From assembly GCA_013399115.1 (NCBI GenBank), contig VXAA01007177.1, positions 272,505 through 336,504 on the forward strand: a DNA stretch of 64,000 nt, written 5' to 3'. This document shows, piece after piece, positions 48,355-59,860 of the stretch (its first letter is position 1; each line of letters opens with the position of its first letter). The DNA is from Anseranas semipalmata (lineage: Eukaryota; Chordata; Aves; Anseriformes; Anseranatidae). A program made the position numbers and the translations under genes. Below the pieces are notes generated by a model. The model worked only from the letters and a program-made list of their open reading frames with translations. It did not search any database and had not been told where the DNA came from.

Positions 48355-48470
48355 GACTGAAATACCATGACCTGGATGGGCAATGTGACAGAAAAGAGTT
48401 GTTATAGCATTCAGATATCTTCATATCTATAATTTTGTCATTATAATAAAACTTAAACCAGATCCATTAA
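48355..48470 (+). other. SCFD1: SCFD1 3' UTR (end estimated)
   Basis: Non-coding sequence from the stop to about 20 bases beyond the first AATAAA. The cleavage point is inferred from signal spacing, not seen directly. Confidence 0.7.
48445..48450 (+). promoter_or_regulatory. SCFD1: Poly(A) signal AATAAA, proximal
   Basis: Canonical hexamer 91 bases past the stop codon, the first in the 3' flank. It is the likeliest signal for SCFD1 mRNA. Confidence 0.75.
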
Positions 48471-48523
48471 TATAACTTCTAAAAGAGATCTGTAATTAAT
48501 ACCGTGTATATCAACATTTCTGA

Positions 48524-48529
48524 AATAAA
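48524..48529 (+). promoter_or_regulatory. SCFD1: Poly(A) signal AATAAA, second candidate
   Basis: A second canonical hexamer 79 bases after the first, with T/G-rich sequence downstream (about 48545-48570). It could serve as an alternative end. Confidence 0.45.
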
Positions 48530-50680
48530 CCTTAAAACCTGCTGTATTTTTGTTGAGGGTAAGTTTCATGTCATTACTTTCTAAATGCTGTATTAACTGT
48601 GGTGTATCACAGAGCTGTCTGAAAAGCATAGCGTTTTCAAGATCTCATACATAATTTCTGTTACAGTAAACAAAGCAATAGTTTGAAGAAAAGGTCAAGT
48701 CTGTCTTTAGGAGATGTGTTCTTGAAAGCCAGCTATCTGCATTTAACAAAATTGAAAAGGACAAAACTGCCTTTTAGGACCACAGACAAACAGCCTTAGT
48801 GCGAGAGAGCTATGTTATGCTTTTACTTTACTGAAGTCCTAGTAGTTGTACTTAGATTTGTGCAGTCTTTGCTTGATTGTCCAAAGATGTACTTGGAAGT
48901 TATCAAAAACTTGTACCAAAGGTACAGTAATTTAGCTTTTCTCTTAAGGTTACGTGTTTGCATTCATCCACTTTCCTACACAGTCACAGTTTCAAATGGT
49001 AGAACCTTCAATAATTTTCTAAATTACTGTTTATTGTAACTGCTGACATGTTTGGGAAGAAACCAAGCCCTACTCACAGTACAGCTCTTAACAGTTTTAT
49101 AAGTGCATATTTAACATATGCTTTTTAACAATTGCATTAGGTAGAGCCGGTTTAGGAGTGAGCAGTAGTTCAAAGAAGCTCACGATATAATTAACTTTCA
49201 CCAGTAACAATAGCTCTGGAGAGCATGTTCAGGAATTGAGAGAAGGCAACAAAAATTCTTTGCAGATTTAAGTCTCTGCCTCTAGAACTGTCCCTTCTGA
49301 AAACAGCACTGCTGCTGGTGAAGCAATAACGTGCCTTCAAAAAAAGGTCTAAAATGCTCAAAAAGTGATAGGGAAACGCTTATTGTGGGTTTATTAACAA
49401 ACTGTGAGATAATAAGAATTACTGGCTTATTGTAAATTTTTAGCAGTTTTTTGTACTGTTCTTCAGTATTTAATGTTAATTTTGCCTTAAAGGCAATACA
49501 TTTTCCCCCAGATAAAATTTTTTTCCAAACATCTATACAAGAATTGTAGTTGGTCTATTCCTTAAAAATCACAATAAATGTATTACAATAAAAATATGCA
49601 TAAACTAGACCATATTATCAAAACTAATAATGTTACTTAATAATCTCAGCTGAGTGTTGTAAGCTACTCCACACTACTACTTTAGATTTCTAAGCTTGCC
49701 AACTCAAATGTATTTATTGTGGTGTTAACAATAGTTGTATACAAATGTTCTCCCATAGTCCAGACAGCAAGGACTTACAGTGTCAAACACAGTTCATTAT
49801 TCTTCTAATTCCCTACATGTACACTATATTTGTTAGTAAGAACAAGGTCAAAGGCATTTGGAAAAAAAAAAAAAATTACATTTAAGGTAGTTACTGCTTC
49901 CTGTGGGAGTTTGTTCCAGAAGCTTGAAATAATGTAGTTCCAAGAAAGCTGTGTTTCCTACACCGAGTTTTAACTTTGCAGCTGAAAACCAAGTTGTGAA
50001 AAAAAATCTGCTGACTGCTTTTTGTCCAGAACTTGTGGCAGTCTGATATGATGGACCCCATGTCAATTAAACTCTTCTAAATCACAGCTTACAGCATTTG
50101 ATGTTTCATTAAGCTATGTAAACAGAGATCAGAAGCTACTTCAGTTGATGTGTTCAGGAACTTAATTTGCACTACATCTAGAGACAGGTTTAATTTATGC
50201 TAGCTTTATAGCTGGCTCTTCAGGTTTGTTGTCTGAACACGCACTAGTCAATTAGGTGTTTGTTTGTAAATGACTGGAGACTATTTCAGTACCTTAAACA
50301 TTCCTCTCTTTCCTCTGCACAACAGATTTTTGGGTTTTGGTATATTACCAGTCTTAAAGATCTCAGTGAACGTTAAAATCTCCAATTTACACAACCTGAG
50401 CTATTACATGCTGGTTTTTTTGTTGTTGTTGTTTTGTTTGTATGTGTTACATGATCCTTTTCCCTAAATACCTCTGTGGAACTACGAAAGTTACTTAAAA
50501 GTAAGCTGGCATTTTGGCAAGCTTATTCAATTTATAGCCAGTCACTATGCGCTGCGTATCTATCTTCAACATTCCCTCAATGTCCTGTGCTTAAAAGATA
50601 AGTAAGGGCCAGAAAGCCATATGCCTGGCTCTGTGAGTCTTTCAAGTAAAATAGTATCAGCAGCATTCATGTTACTGTAT

Positions 50681-50835
50681 CACAGAATCACGGCATCATT
50701 TAGGTTGGAAGAGACCTCCAAGATCACCTAGTCCAACCTATGACCTAACACTACCAAGTCCTCCACTAAACCATATCACTAAGCTCTACCTCTAAACGTC
50801 TTTTGAGTACCTCCAGGGATGGTCACTCAACCATA
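50681..50835 (-). mobile_element. CR1 LINE 3' end, antisense, short
   Basis: Reads in reverse from the CR1 terminus: CACAGAATCACGGCATCATT, TAGGTTGGAAGAGACCTCCA, AGATCACCTAGTCCAACCTA, and ends near CTCCAGGGATGGTCACTCAA. Only about 155 bases remain. Confidence 0.95.
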
Positions 50836-51306
50836 TGCACGGAGGATCAGTGAGTCTTGGACCTATTCTAATGTCCCTGCTAAGTCACACGTTTGCACAG
50901 TTGTTCTTTGTTAATAAACCTCAGGAAGGGCTGGCTGGCAGGGCAGTGCTGATGGCAGCTCTGGCCTCCAGCACAACTCCAGCTTTCATGTCTCAGGACT
51001 GGCAGGTCTTCATTGGGGTCTATGTTTTCATTTAAATAAAAGCAGAGCAAGGCTGAGTCTCAAGTACTATACTTGTTCTCAGAAAGAAATTAAGCAGTCT
51101 GGTCTTTAGCTGTGGAAAACTGGCACATCCATAGTCAAATCTTACAAATGGTTGAATATACTTGTCACTTAAAAATTAATTCACAGCTTGAAACAACAGT
51201 CCTTCATTTTCTTTCTTGTTTTAAGTTGAAGATTTTAGAATATTTAAATGGATATTTTGTTAATTAATTAACATTGTATTTAGTGCCTCTGTTGTTCAGC
51301 ATTTCT

Positions 51307-51322
51307 AAAAAAAAAAAAAAAA
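51307..51322 (+). repeat. Poly-A tract (16 A)
   Basis: Uninterrupted A run; no retrocopy recognised upstream. Confidence 0.85.
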
Positions 51323-53406
51323 GCATCTAACAGTCAGCAACAAAAATAAAAAAGAAACTAGCAGAATAAGGAAGAGAAACCTCTCAAGACCACTGCTTGA
51401 TTTAAATGTCCTTACTAGTGGAACATTCTTGATACAAATCAGTACTACTTCCCTCCCTTAGGATAAAATTTGCTAAGATCGATGATGTTTACATCAATCT
51501 GAACAGAATGTATGATACCAGCTTTTTTCTTAAAAGACATCAGTACATCCAAGAATAGAAATGATCCTGTCATTCACAGTTACAAACTGAACGCTGCTAT
51601 GCATACAAAGCTCCATGACTATAGAGCTGAAGAAAGTGCAGCATTTGTATTTTCACTTAAATGATATATTCCAAAATGTAATTTCTTAGATGGTTAGTCC
51701 AATGTGTTGACTGAGGCAGTCGTAGGAGGATAAGGTTTATATCTAGGTACACCTGAACTAACTTCAAAATTATCACAACTAAGTTTTTCAGACCTGAAAT
51801 AAAAGGTGTTGGCCCAAAACAACCTCCTGTCCTTTGTTGACTGACAGTCAAGGGAGAGACCTAGTCACGGCTGGTTGATTCGTTTGTCAGTATTCATGGC
51901 AGATGACTGACTCTAGGTCATAGAAATCTAAGCTTAGTGAGCGTTTTAGTGTGATGGAAAAGTTAGCCACAGTGGCAGGGATTTCTCTAGTCTTTAACTT
52001 CAGAGATCAGAGATCTGCTCAGGTTTATTACAACTCAAACATAAAATTAAATTGGTTTAAAAATAAAACCCACATATCCGATATTATACAAGCCTCTCAA
52101 GAGACTCTTTAATCCATAAATCAACACACACACTTTTTATCTGTTTCAAATGCAAGCAACTATGTTCATACACTTCTAAACCAATATGCACCATATGAAA
52201 TGGACTAAGGGCTTTCTATCACCTATAAATCCCGTATGATTAGAGTCTTCCTACTTGCTTTGTTCATTCTTTTATCAGTCGGGGTTTCCTGTTACACGTC
52301 CAAAACAAAGACCATCAGATCAGCTCACGAAACTGTAAGAGGTGGTGATATTAGCCAAAGGTGATGGGATTGACACAAAATGTTTGACAGCACATGTAAG
52401 CACATGATTTTTTGTGTACAGCTTGCATATTAGCATAGCTAATTGTTATATTGCCAGTTTTGCTAGTGCTGAAATAAAACCTCTCCCTTTATATGTGAGT
52501 GAAGCAAAACACTGCTGGTACACTATTTTCTTCAGTTTCCCTTACCAGTATGTTCCAGTCCCCTATGAGGAGCTCTTTTGCTTCATTTTTCCTAGGATTG
52601 TTGACAGCTAAACTACCAAATTCCAGCTGTGATGTGTCACTCGAACTAGAGCATCAATACATTTCATAGATCATGCATCAGCCATGGGCCCTGCTCATTC
52701 AGGTATGTTTAGAATTGGTAACTTACAGGGAAAGAAACCTACTCCTAAATGTCCAGCCAGATGCATTATAGAGGATTTTTTTTTTCTTCCCAGTGAAAAA
52801 AAGCTTTGGATAGCTAGCCTCCTGTCACTGTAATCACGCTCAGATGAGTTTTATGAAAGCAAGCAACATGAAGATTAGGACTACAACACATAAAAAACGA
52901 TTATATAAATCTACCTTCTGTGTTTTTATCTGTTAGTTTTATCTGTTATTCCATCAGTCTGGAAGTCACCTTTCCCATAGGAGGGATATGTGGTAATATG
53001 TGGAGAAAAGGGGAAAAACAACAACCACCAGAACCCCCCTAGGAGTGTCAGAATAAGAATACCCTTGCTTTGTAGACTCAATATTTGCTATGCGATTGCT
53101 CTGCAACTTTTACTAGGAAATTGTACAATCCTTCACTAGCCATGTCACCATCCTTCTGATGGTTCTGCAGACCATGGTTCTCCCCAGGAGAAGAATCTGG
53201 TCTGTAAACCTAGCCTTGCATAGGACAAGAAAAGGCAATGTTGTTACCAGCTCGGGGCTCACAGGGAGAAGAGTGACTGCTAATGTCTTTACCCATACTT
53301 CTCTCTGGAAAAGTTGAATTTCTGCAGGCTCAAGGCCCAAGATGAAAACAGGTGACCCAAAAAGAGGTCACCCTCATGCAGAGCAAGTTCATTATCTTTT
53401 TGTGGA

Positions 53407-53437
53407 GAAAAAAATAATAATAAATAAATAAATAAAT
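53407..53437 (+). repeat. (AAT)n/(AAAT)n microsatellite
   Basis: AATAATAAT followed by four AAAT units. Confidence 0.9.
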
Positions 53438-54540
53438 CACTCTCATTACTTAGAATTAAGTTTCTGTCTTTTTTTCCCTTTCCTCTCCCCCTCAATTCAC
53501 TGGAGTACAAGTGATCAAAAGCACAGTCCCTATACTTTAGGACAGGATCCAGGTTAGTCAAGCAGTCAGTGAAAGCCTGATGAAAACTGTAGTTTTATAA
53601 TTGTGGCAGTCAACCCACAAACACCAAATCTGTGATGTTTTCCAAATTCTTTTTCATCCTTTAGGTGTCATTTGTAATTTGTTCTGCTGTTCTCCTGGCC
53701 TGGCCTCCCTATGCACGATCTCTATCTGGTCAGGATCTGGGCTTCCAGTGCCAAGCTCACCAGTATCCTAGCCAGGCTTTCTACAAAGCCTGACAGTTTT
53801 TAGAGGTCCATTCATCACCACTGGCACAAGCCCTAAATTCCGTAAGGGCCTTAAGAAGCCTGTTCCAGTGTCCCAACAGAGACAAGGATTTAGCCCTAAA
53901 ATGCTAACATTGATACCTGATCAAAGGAAACAGCTAGCTGCCTTCCCAAACCCACAGAAATATTTGTGTATCTGAAGTTCCGGAAGCAAAACGGTGTCAG
54001 ATTTAGAAGAATCTTTTGGCACAGGCTGACCTTGCTTTCTGTTACCTATTTCTCATAAACACGCATTTTGGGAATGAAAACAGCACTAAGAAAATAAATG
54101 TAGCTCTGTCTGACTTACATCCAGAAGTTTTCACAGTAAGAAGTCAAGGACAAATGTCTCCATCATTTTGTTAGTATTTCACATTTTGACGCTGTTCAGA
54201 TATAGTTTCATAATGACAACAGAAAAGCTAAATGACCTCAAAGGATATTCATGGAAAGGCAGTCGTACTCGTCTCCTTCTTCCTTTCGCTTAAAAATATT
54301 ACATTAAAATAATTACCTTTTGTTTGAGTGTTTTCAGGAATTCCCCAACATTTACCCCCTCTATACACACTATTCCAGTTTTCCTGACGAGGTTGCAATG
54401 CACAGTGCTCCTAAATATAAGAACAGGTCCACTTCTGCAGCAGCATCCTAAAGAAGTCTGTAAGTGACCAGCCACCACTTCCAAGTCTAAATTCTCAAGC
54501 ATTATTTTTTCTCCTCACAATGGAGGTGAATCTGTCTGGG

Positions 54541-55500
54541 AGGAGTGGAAGCACTGACTGCTCTTTGTAGATGCATCTCAGTTACCATCTCAGTTTCCCT
54601 GCTCGCTGAAGAACGGCTTCACCGAGATACTTTCTTATCTTATAGCATGTTTTCTGCGGTAAGGTTTCCCACAACTGCTCAAATCGCAGTGCATCTGGGG
54701 CCTGAGGAGTAGCAAGGGACAATTCAGTGAGGACCTGTGCCATGGGCCTAAGCCAGACAGCCCAGCAAACGCTGCTGCCTGCTGGGCAGGTGGGGAACTT
54801 GGCTGGCAGCAGCGAGGGCCGGGAGGGACTATGAAGGAGCCAGCGTGGGTTGCCAGAGGGGCCACCTCCCTTGTGCCGGCCGAAGGCCCAGATTAAAAGG
54901 TGTTGGGACGATACAAGCAGCAGGAAGGGCTTATAGGGCTGGCAGAGTTCAGTGCTCAGTGAACTTATTTGGATCACTGAAATCCCTGGAGCAGTCAAAT
55001 ACTAAATTCAGCATGACCACAGGCAAGGATGTGTAACCAAGTGGGTTTCAGCCTGTTTTACAAAGGGAAAAGGGAGAATCAGGCCCTTCCCAAGGCAGCA
55101 GGGTGTACACTGGGGATGGATCACTCAGGCAGCAGTGTGGAAGAGGAAAGGGATCATAATAAGGACTGCTTGGGGCATCACGAGTCCAAGAGGGAGATTC
55201 TCTCCTAAAATGAAAGGCAAGAAGAGCAAGTAATGCCATCAGGTAGCAAACCTACAGAGACACTGGGTTCAGGCTCCCCAGATCTTTGCACAGTGGCCAT
55301 GAGCAGGGGCCCCGTCCTGTGGGATGCTCCAAGGACAGGGGCCACCTCCCTCCCTCCTCTCTCCTTCACATGGAGCCGTGAGCCTCCAGCAACCACGTAC
55401 AGCCCCCAGCATCCAAGAATCACATCCTGCTGAGCCAGGAATGGGATTAGGGACACAGTGGCATTCTTCACAAGAAGAATCAGCTACCTTAAGTTCACAT
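54541..55500. other. GC-rich intergenic block, no gene recognised
   Basis: Clearly richer in G and C than its surroundings, with overlapping ORFs on both strands (longest on the minus strand, 54582-54998, 138 codons, rich in L, P and S). Such ORFs are expected where stop codons are scarce. I see no domain or repeat family. It includes a 10-base perfect inverted repeat (54770-54814). Confidence 0.5.
54770..54814. repeat. Perfect 10-base GC-rich inverted repeat
   Basis: CGCTGCTGCC at 54770-54779 and GGCAGCAGCG at 54805-54814, with a 25-base spacer. Confidence 0.8.
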
Positions 55501-57990
55501 ATTTAGGCACAGTACTGAATCACAGGGAAAATGAATGCTGCATATCCAAAGAGTGTTTGCAGATCTTTTGTCAGCAGAAGCTGTAAGCACGAAGATAAGG
55601 CAGTTCAAATGACTACACCTGGCTCCGAGACACTGCATGTTGTTAGGCGGATGCAGCTGTTCTTGCTATTTACTGGAAATCCTGGATTCAAAGGAAACAA
55701 AATCTTAACCAGGCCCAGATATCAGGCAGAAGTTTACTATAAACTAAAGTCACCTTTTGCAACAACTAACAGTCCAGATATTTTGACAGGAAGCACAAGA
55801 AAGCATTAGTTTATGCCAGCCAGCTGCTTTGACACATACACAATCAGATTCTCACATCTGTTAGAGACTGGTACTCCTACAAGCATATGCAGCTCCATTT
55901 GGATCAGATCTTGAAAAACAGCAAAAGACTAACTGTCAAGAAATATCCACATGCAGTGTCTTACTACTGTTTTCTGTGTTCTTTTGTTCATCCCCTAGCT
56001 CACTAAAACCCACCAGAAACGTCTGTACTTTATGTAGTAGAACGGCAGACATGCAATAAATATTCCCACAGACTTAAAGACAGAAGCATATTTCATAATT
56101 AAACACAAAATATCCTTTTAGAAATCTTAACATTTTCCATATCCCAGTTATAATTAAATGAATGTGTTGTCTTCTCTATGAAAGTACTTTTCTTGTATCT
56201 GACACTTAAAAGGTCTGAATGCATCTATAAGAAGTCTGTAAGTCAGTTGTTTTGAAACGGGAAAAGAGTTTACGTGATGATGTGAATTAAAATCAAATTG
56301 TTCCTAATCAAATGACATCAAGTTATTTTATTTGGTAGAAGTAAACCTGACTGGTATGTGGATATTATGAGCCATACTTCAAATGGAATGCAATTAACTT
56401 CAAATAGATTTTTTTTAAATAAAAGTGTTTTTCATAACTTGGTGTTCCTTTTTCCTTTCCCCACTGTGATCAGAATTTAACTGTCTAAAAGTTCATCTGG
56501 CAGCGGAAATGTTATTTCCAGTTTGCCCACAGATACAGTCGTTTCTCAGGGGCTGGTTCATAGCAGATCCTTTTGTAGATAGTCTTTAAACTTTGCCATT
56601 TCGGAGGCAAACACACTTGATCAAAGGGTGAATAACAGAGAATGGCCACAGGAGATTTTTTCTCCACTGACTACCTCCAAAGGGTCCTCTCAGGTTACGA
56701 GCTCTCTGAATATCAAATCTACCTTTGGTTCCTATTTTTAACTTCTAAATTTCTAGACCCCAACAGTGACTACAAAACTTCCTTGTAGAATAGGAATACT
56801 CAATTTTATTTCACGGTGTTTCTAAGGAGAGGGGGTAGGGGAGTTGTGGATGGAGGCCAGTGCTACAGCATAAGCACCCAATTGATCCGGTTGTCTCCTC
56901 AGTAGGACAGCTGCTCCATGGACTGCACAAGCACAGTGTGTTTGCAGGAGGAACACATGGCATGCACTTTGAGGGCAAGGATTGTGGATAAAGAACAGAA
57001 CCTAGCAAGTGACAGACATTTAGAGTCACGGAAATAAGAGCAAGGGAAAATGAACCACGGCCAAGTACGTGAGCACCATCCCTCCCCAGAGAGCGAGGAG
57101 AGAGAACGCTGGTGCAACTGAAGGAATGGGAAGGAACGAGGGAGCCATACGCGTGGCAGAAAAACTGCTAAGAGGATGGAATAGCCACCATTTGAATTAC
57201 ATTAGCTCTTAGTTTGAGTCTCCTAAAAGAAGCAGAAGAAAGTACAGGCACTCACACATTCAGAAATATCCTTGAAGGAGGAAAGTTTTTCCTGCTGCAA
57301 GAGAAAAGGGCCCTGTTCTACTGAAATGAACTACAGGCTATTTAACAAGACTTAACAAAAAGAAAAAAGAGCATCTTAGAACAATGCATCTATTATAGCC
57401 TTGTTTTCCAGCAGATGTTTTGAGGTGACACAGAACAGCTTAGTAGCTGGGTGTTCTGTTTTAAAGACCATGCTGTGAGTCGTTCCGGAACAGAACTATT
57501 TTGGCTATACAGGGCTTTTAAATTACCATTTTTAAAGTGTATTTAAGATGGTAAGCTATGTGTAGCTGAAGACTTTTGTTTGAGGAAGAAGGGCATGAGG
57601 CCAAGAAAGGTACCTCTGCCGAAAGGAAAATGGGCTCTATTAAATCAAAGGGCACAAACAGTACTAATCTTATCTGTTTTTCATACGTCACTCCGCAGCC
57701 TTAGTAAAATAATGTATTTCACTTGAATTCAAAACTAACATTTCTAGGACACAGAAAAAAAGCTTCTGCTTTGCAAAAATATTTTTGCAACAATCAGGTG
57801 TCTGAATGCACTTCCCAAAGAAGTGGTACGAGGTGAATAATGATGCTATGAACTACGTTTGACCCTTAAAACGCCTTTCGTTTTGAAACAGGGCCTTCAC
57901 TGAAGCAACGGCACCATTTATAATGAAAAATTAAACTAAGTTGTTCAGTATGAACTTAGTTTCCAGGCGGCTGGGTATATGAACCACAGT
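55501..57990. other. Intergenic, nothing recognised
   Basis: Mixed composition. ORFs up to 92 codons (55531-55809, + strand) have no recognisable family or repeat. Confidence 0.5.
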
Positions 57991-58009
57991 TCAAAGTGGC
58001 AAGAAACAC

Positions 58010-58260
58010 ACGCATGCCCAATACCATTAATTCTTCAATTCGACAAAGGGCCTGGAGCAGCCGTGCAGCCGGTACGCAGGCGCCTCTGCGGCACCCCGAC
58101 CGCCGGCTGTCACCGTCCTCCTCATACCCACCGCCTGCACAGGTCTGCAGGCAGCAAAACATGTCGTTTTACTCGTACCTCACCGTCAGCGTATTGTTGC
58201 CAAGCCTCTGTGCAGGACCAGCACCTTCCACGCGGAGGACAACCGAATTGTTTCCAGTGC
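58010..58260. promoter_or_regulatory. Small CpG-rich block, candidate promoter
   Basis: I count 18 CpG in 58021-58260, with G+C over half, inside otherwise CpG-poor AT-rich DNA. The observed/expected ratio is near 1 by hand estimate. It may be a CpG-island promoter of an unannotated transcript in either direction. It could equally be a GC-rich repeat remnant. No TATA box or first exon can be assigned. Confidence 0.4.
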
Positions 58261-59790
58261 TTGTTTTGCCTGGCACTGCCTGAAGCACCAGGCCAAAAAA
58301 AGGTGCCCTAATGCTACCCCACCATCAGTACCTTTACAGGATGAACTTAAAATAACAAAACTTCAAATCCGTCTTTGGCGCAAGTAGTACTAGAATATTC
58401 AAATGTATACACCATAACTTATAATGTAGATACGTGTTTATTAGGCAAATTGTTTGTGGCCAGCAATATTTGGTATTGTGCTATTAGTTCTGCCCACAGT
58501 TAGCACTTGGAAAAAAAACACTTTCATGTTGAGGTATCACGTGTTCTGCAGGTTTGTAAGTTAAGGCCAAAGTTAGACATCTGCAAATTACTTTGATTTT
58601 ACTAAGACATGCACAGACTTTATATAAAAACAGATATATAAAAACTTTTTAAAACTGCTCATCATCATCTTAATTCTGCTGCAACCGAAGGTAGCAAAGC
58701 ACAGGAAACAGCAACAGCCATATTAGCAAGTGAGCCACCTAGACCAGCACCTCCTCCAGGCTCCAATACCAGCTGGTTCAGAAGGGGAAAAAAAATCTGC
58801 ATCAGAGAACTTGGCTGCAGATTTCCCTCTCTCTATTGACTAATCACAACAGATTCGTCTGAACTATTAATATTTTATATGCCATAATCAAAAACCTTAT
58901 CGTTACAATTACCATATTAGAGCATTTGATCTCATTGATGCTTTGCAGATATGGCATCTGTGTCCTAGCTTGGTTGATACTCTTTTTTTAAATCACAAGT
59001 TCAATGGTAACATCCCAACAGTTCCTTTATGCACCTCTTGAAAATTCCTTAGTAACATACATGTATAAGCACACAAACATTTTCTCCAATACCACAATGC
59101 CAACTACAGGTAGAGTTCAGAGCTACATACTTGCAGACACCGAGAACAGTACAATACACATCTCTGCACACAAATCAAGGCAGTGGGAGATGGATACGAG
59201 ATCCCAATCACCTCTCTCACTTCCTCACGGTTGAGTAGAGCAGAAATGAGTCTTCTAAAACCAAATTCTTTGACAGTTGTGGGAAACCAAGCCAAAATTT
59301 AAAAGAATGGCTGCCACCGCTAATGGGTCCCTGAGGTATTGTTCACCACCACAACAGACAGAGAAGATATGTAATTCAAAGGCAAGCAAATATTTACGTC
59401 TTTTTATTCTCCAGAAAGTGCAAACTGCACATGCTTTTTAATCCTAACTGTGGCATTTATCATTTCAGCATTTACTGTGCTACTTCTAGGAACTAAGGAG
59501 GCATACTAAAATTATTTCACTATTAACGCTAATGGTATCACCCATTGCTAACTTGCTCATTTTTTCTAGACAAATGACTTTACAAAGTCCTCTTTTCAGC
59601 ACTCATTTCTTTTCTCCTCTTACTCCCCAGCAGGCATTTTTCCACACACAGATTTTCTTTCTCACTTACAAATCTCCACTAGGCATTCACTAAAATACTA
59701 CAGGACATCATTAAAAACCAGAAGATTAAAATCTATTTAAACTATCTCGACAGGAGAGCAAGAACCAGGGGGAAGAAACCGAACTTTTCC

Positions 59791-59860
59791 ATTAAAAATA
59801 AAAATAAAAAATAATAACAAAAAAAACACTCGATCTAATGGCAAGTCGTCCCCCCCCCCC
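59791..59860 (+). repeat. A-rich tract followed by an 11-C run
   Basis: AAAAAT-type simple sequence (about 59791-59827), then an uninterrupted run of 11 C (59850-59860). Confidence 0.85.

Larger units (their letters stand above)
48471..54540. other. Intergenic region after SCFD1
   Basis: No coding exon recognised. Holds an antisense CR1 tail (50681-50835), a 16-A run (51307-51322) and an AAT/AAAT microsatellite (53407-53437). The short ORFs show no protein family. Confidence 0.7.

Noticed and set aside
53840..53900. Possible further CR1 fragment (AAGCCTGTTCCAGTGTCCCA)
   Set aside because: Only about 20 bases resemble the CR1 consensus; the flanks do not continue the match.
54602..54671. Micro-exon between an AG after TTTCTTATCTTATAG and GTAAGG
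   Set aside because: Thirteen bases between plausible splice signals with no coding or transcript support; likely chance.
57790..57850. CR1/L3-like phrase around CACTTCCCAAAGAAGTGG
   Set aside because: The match is too short and isolated to call an element.
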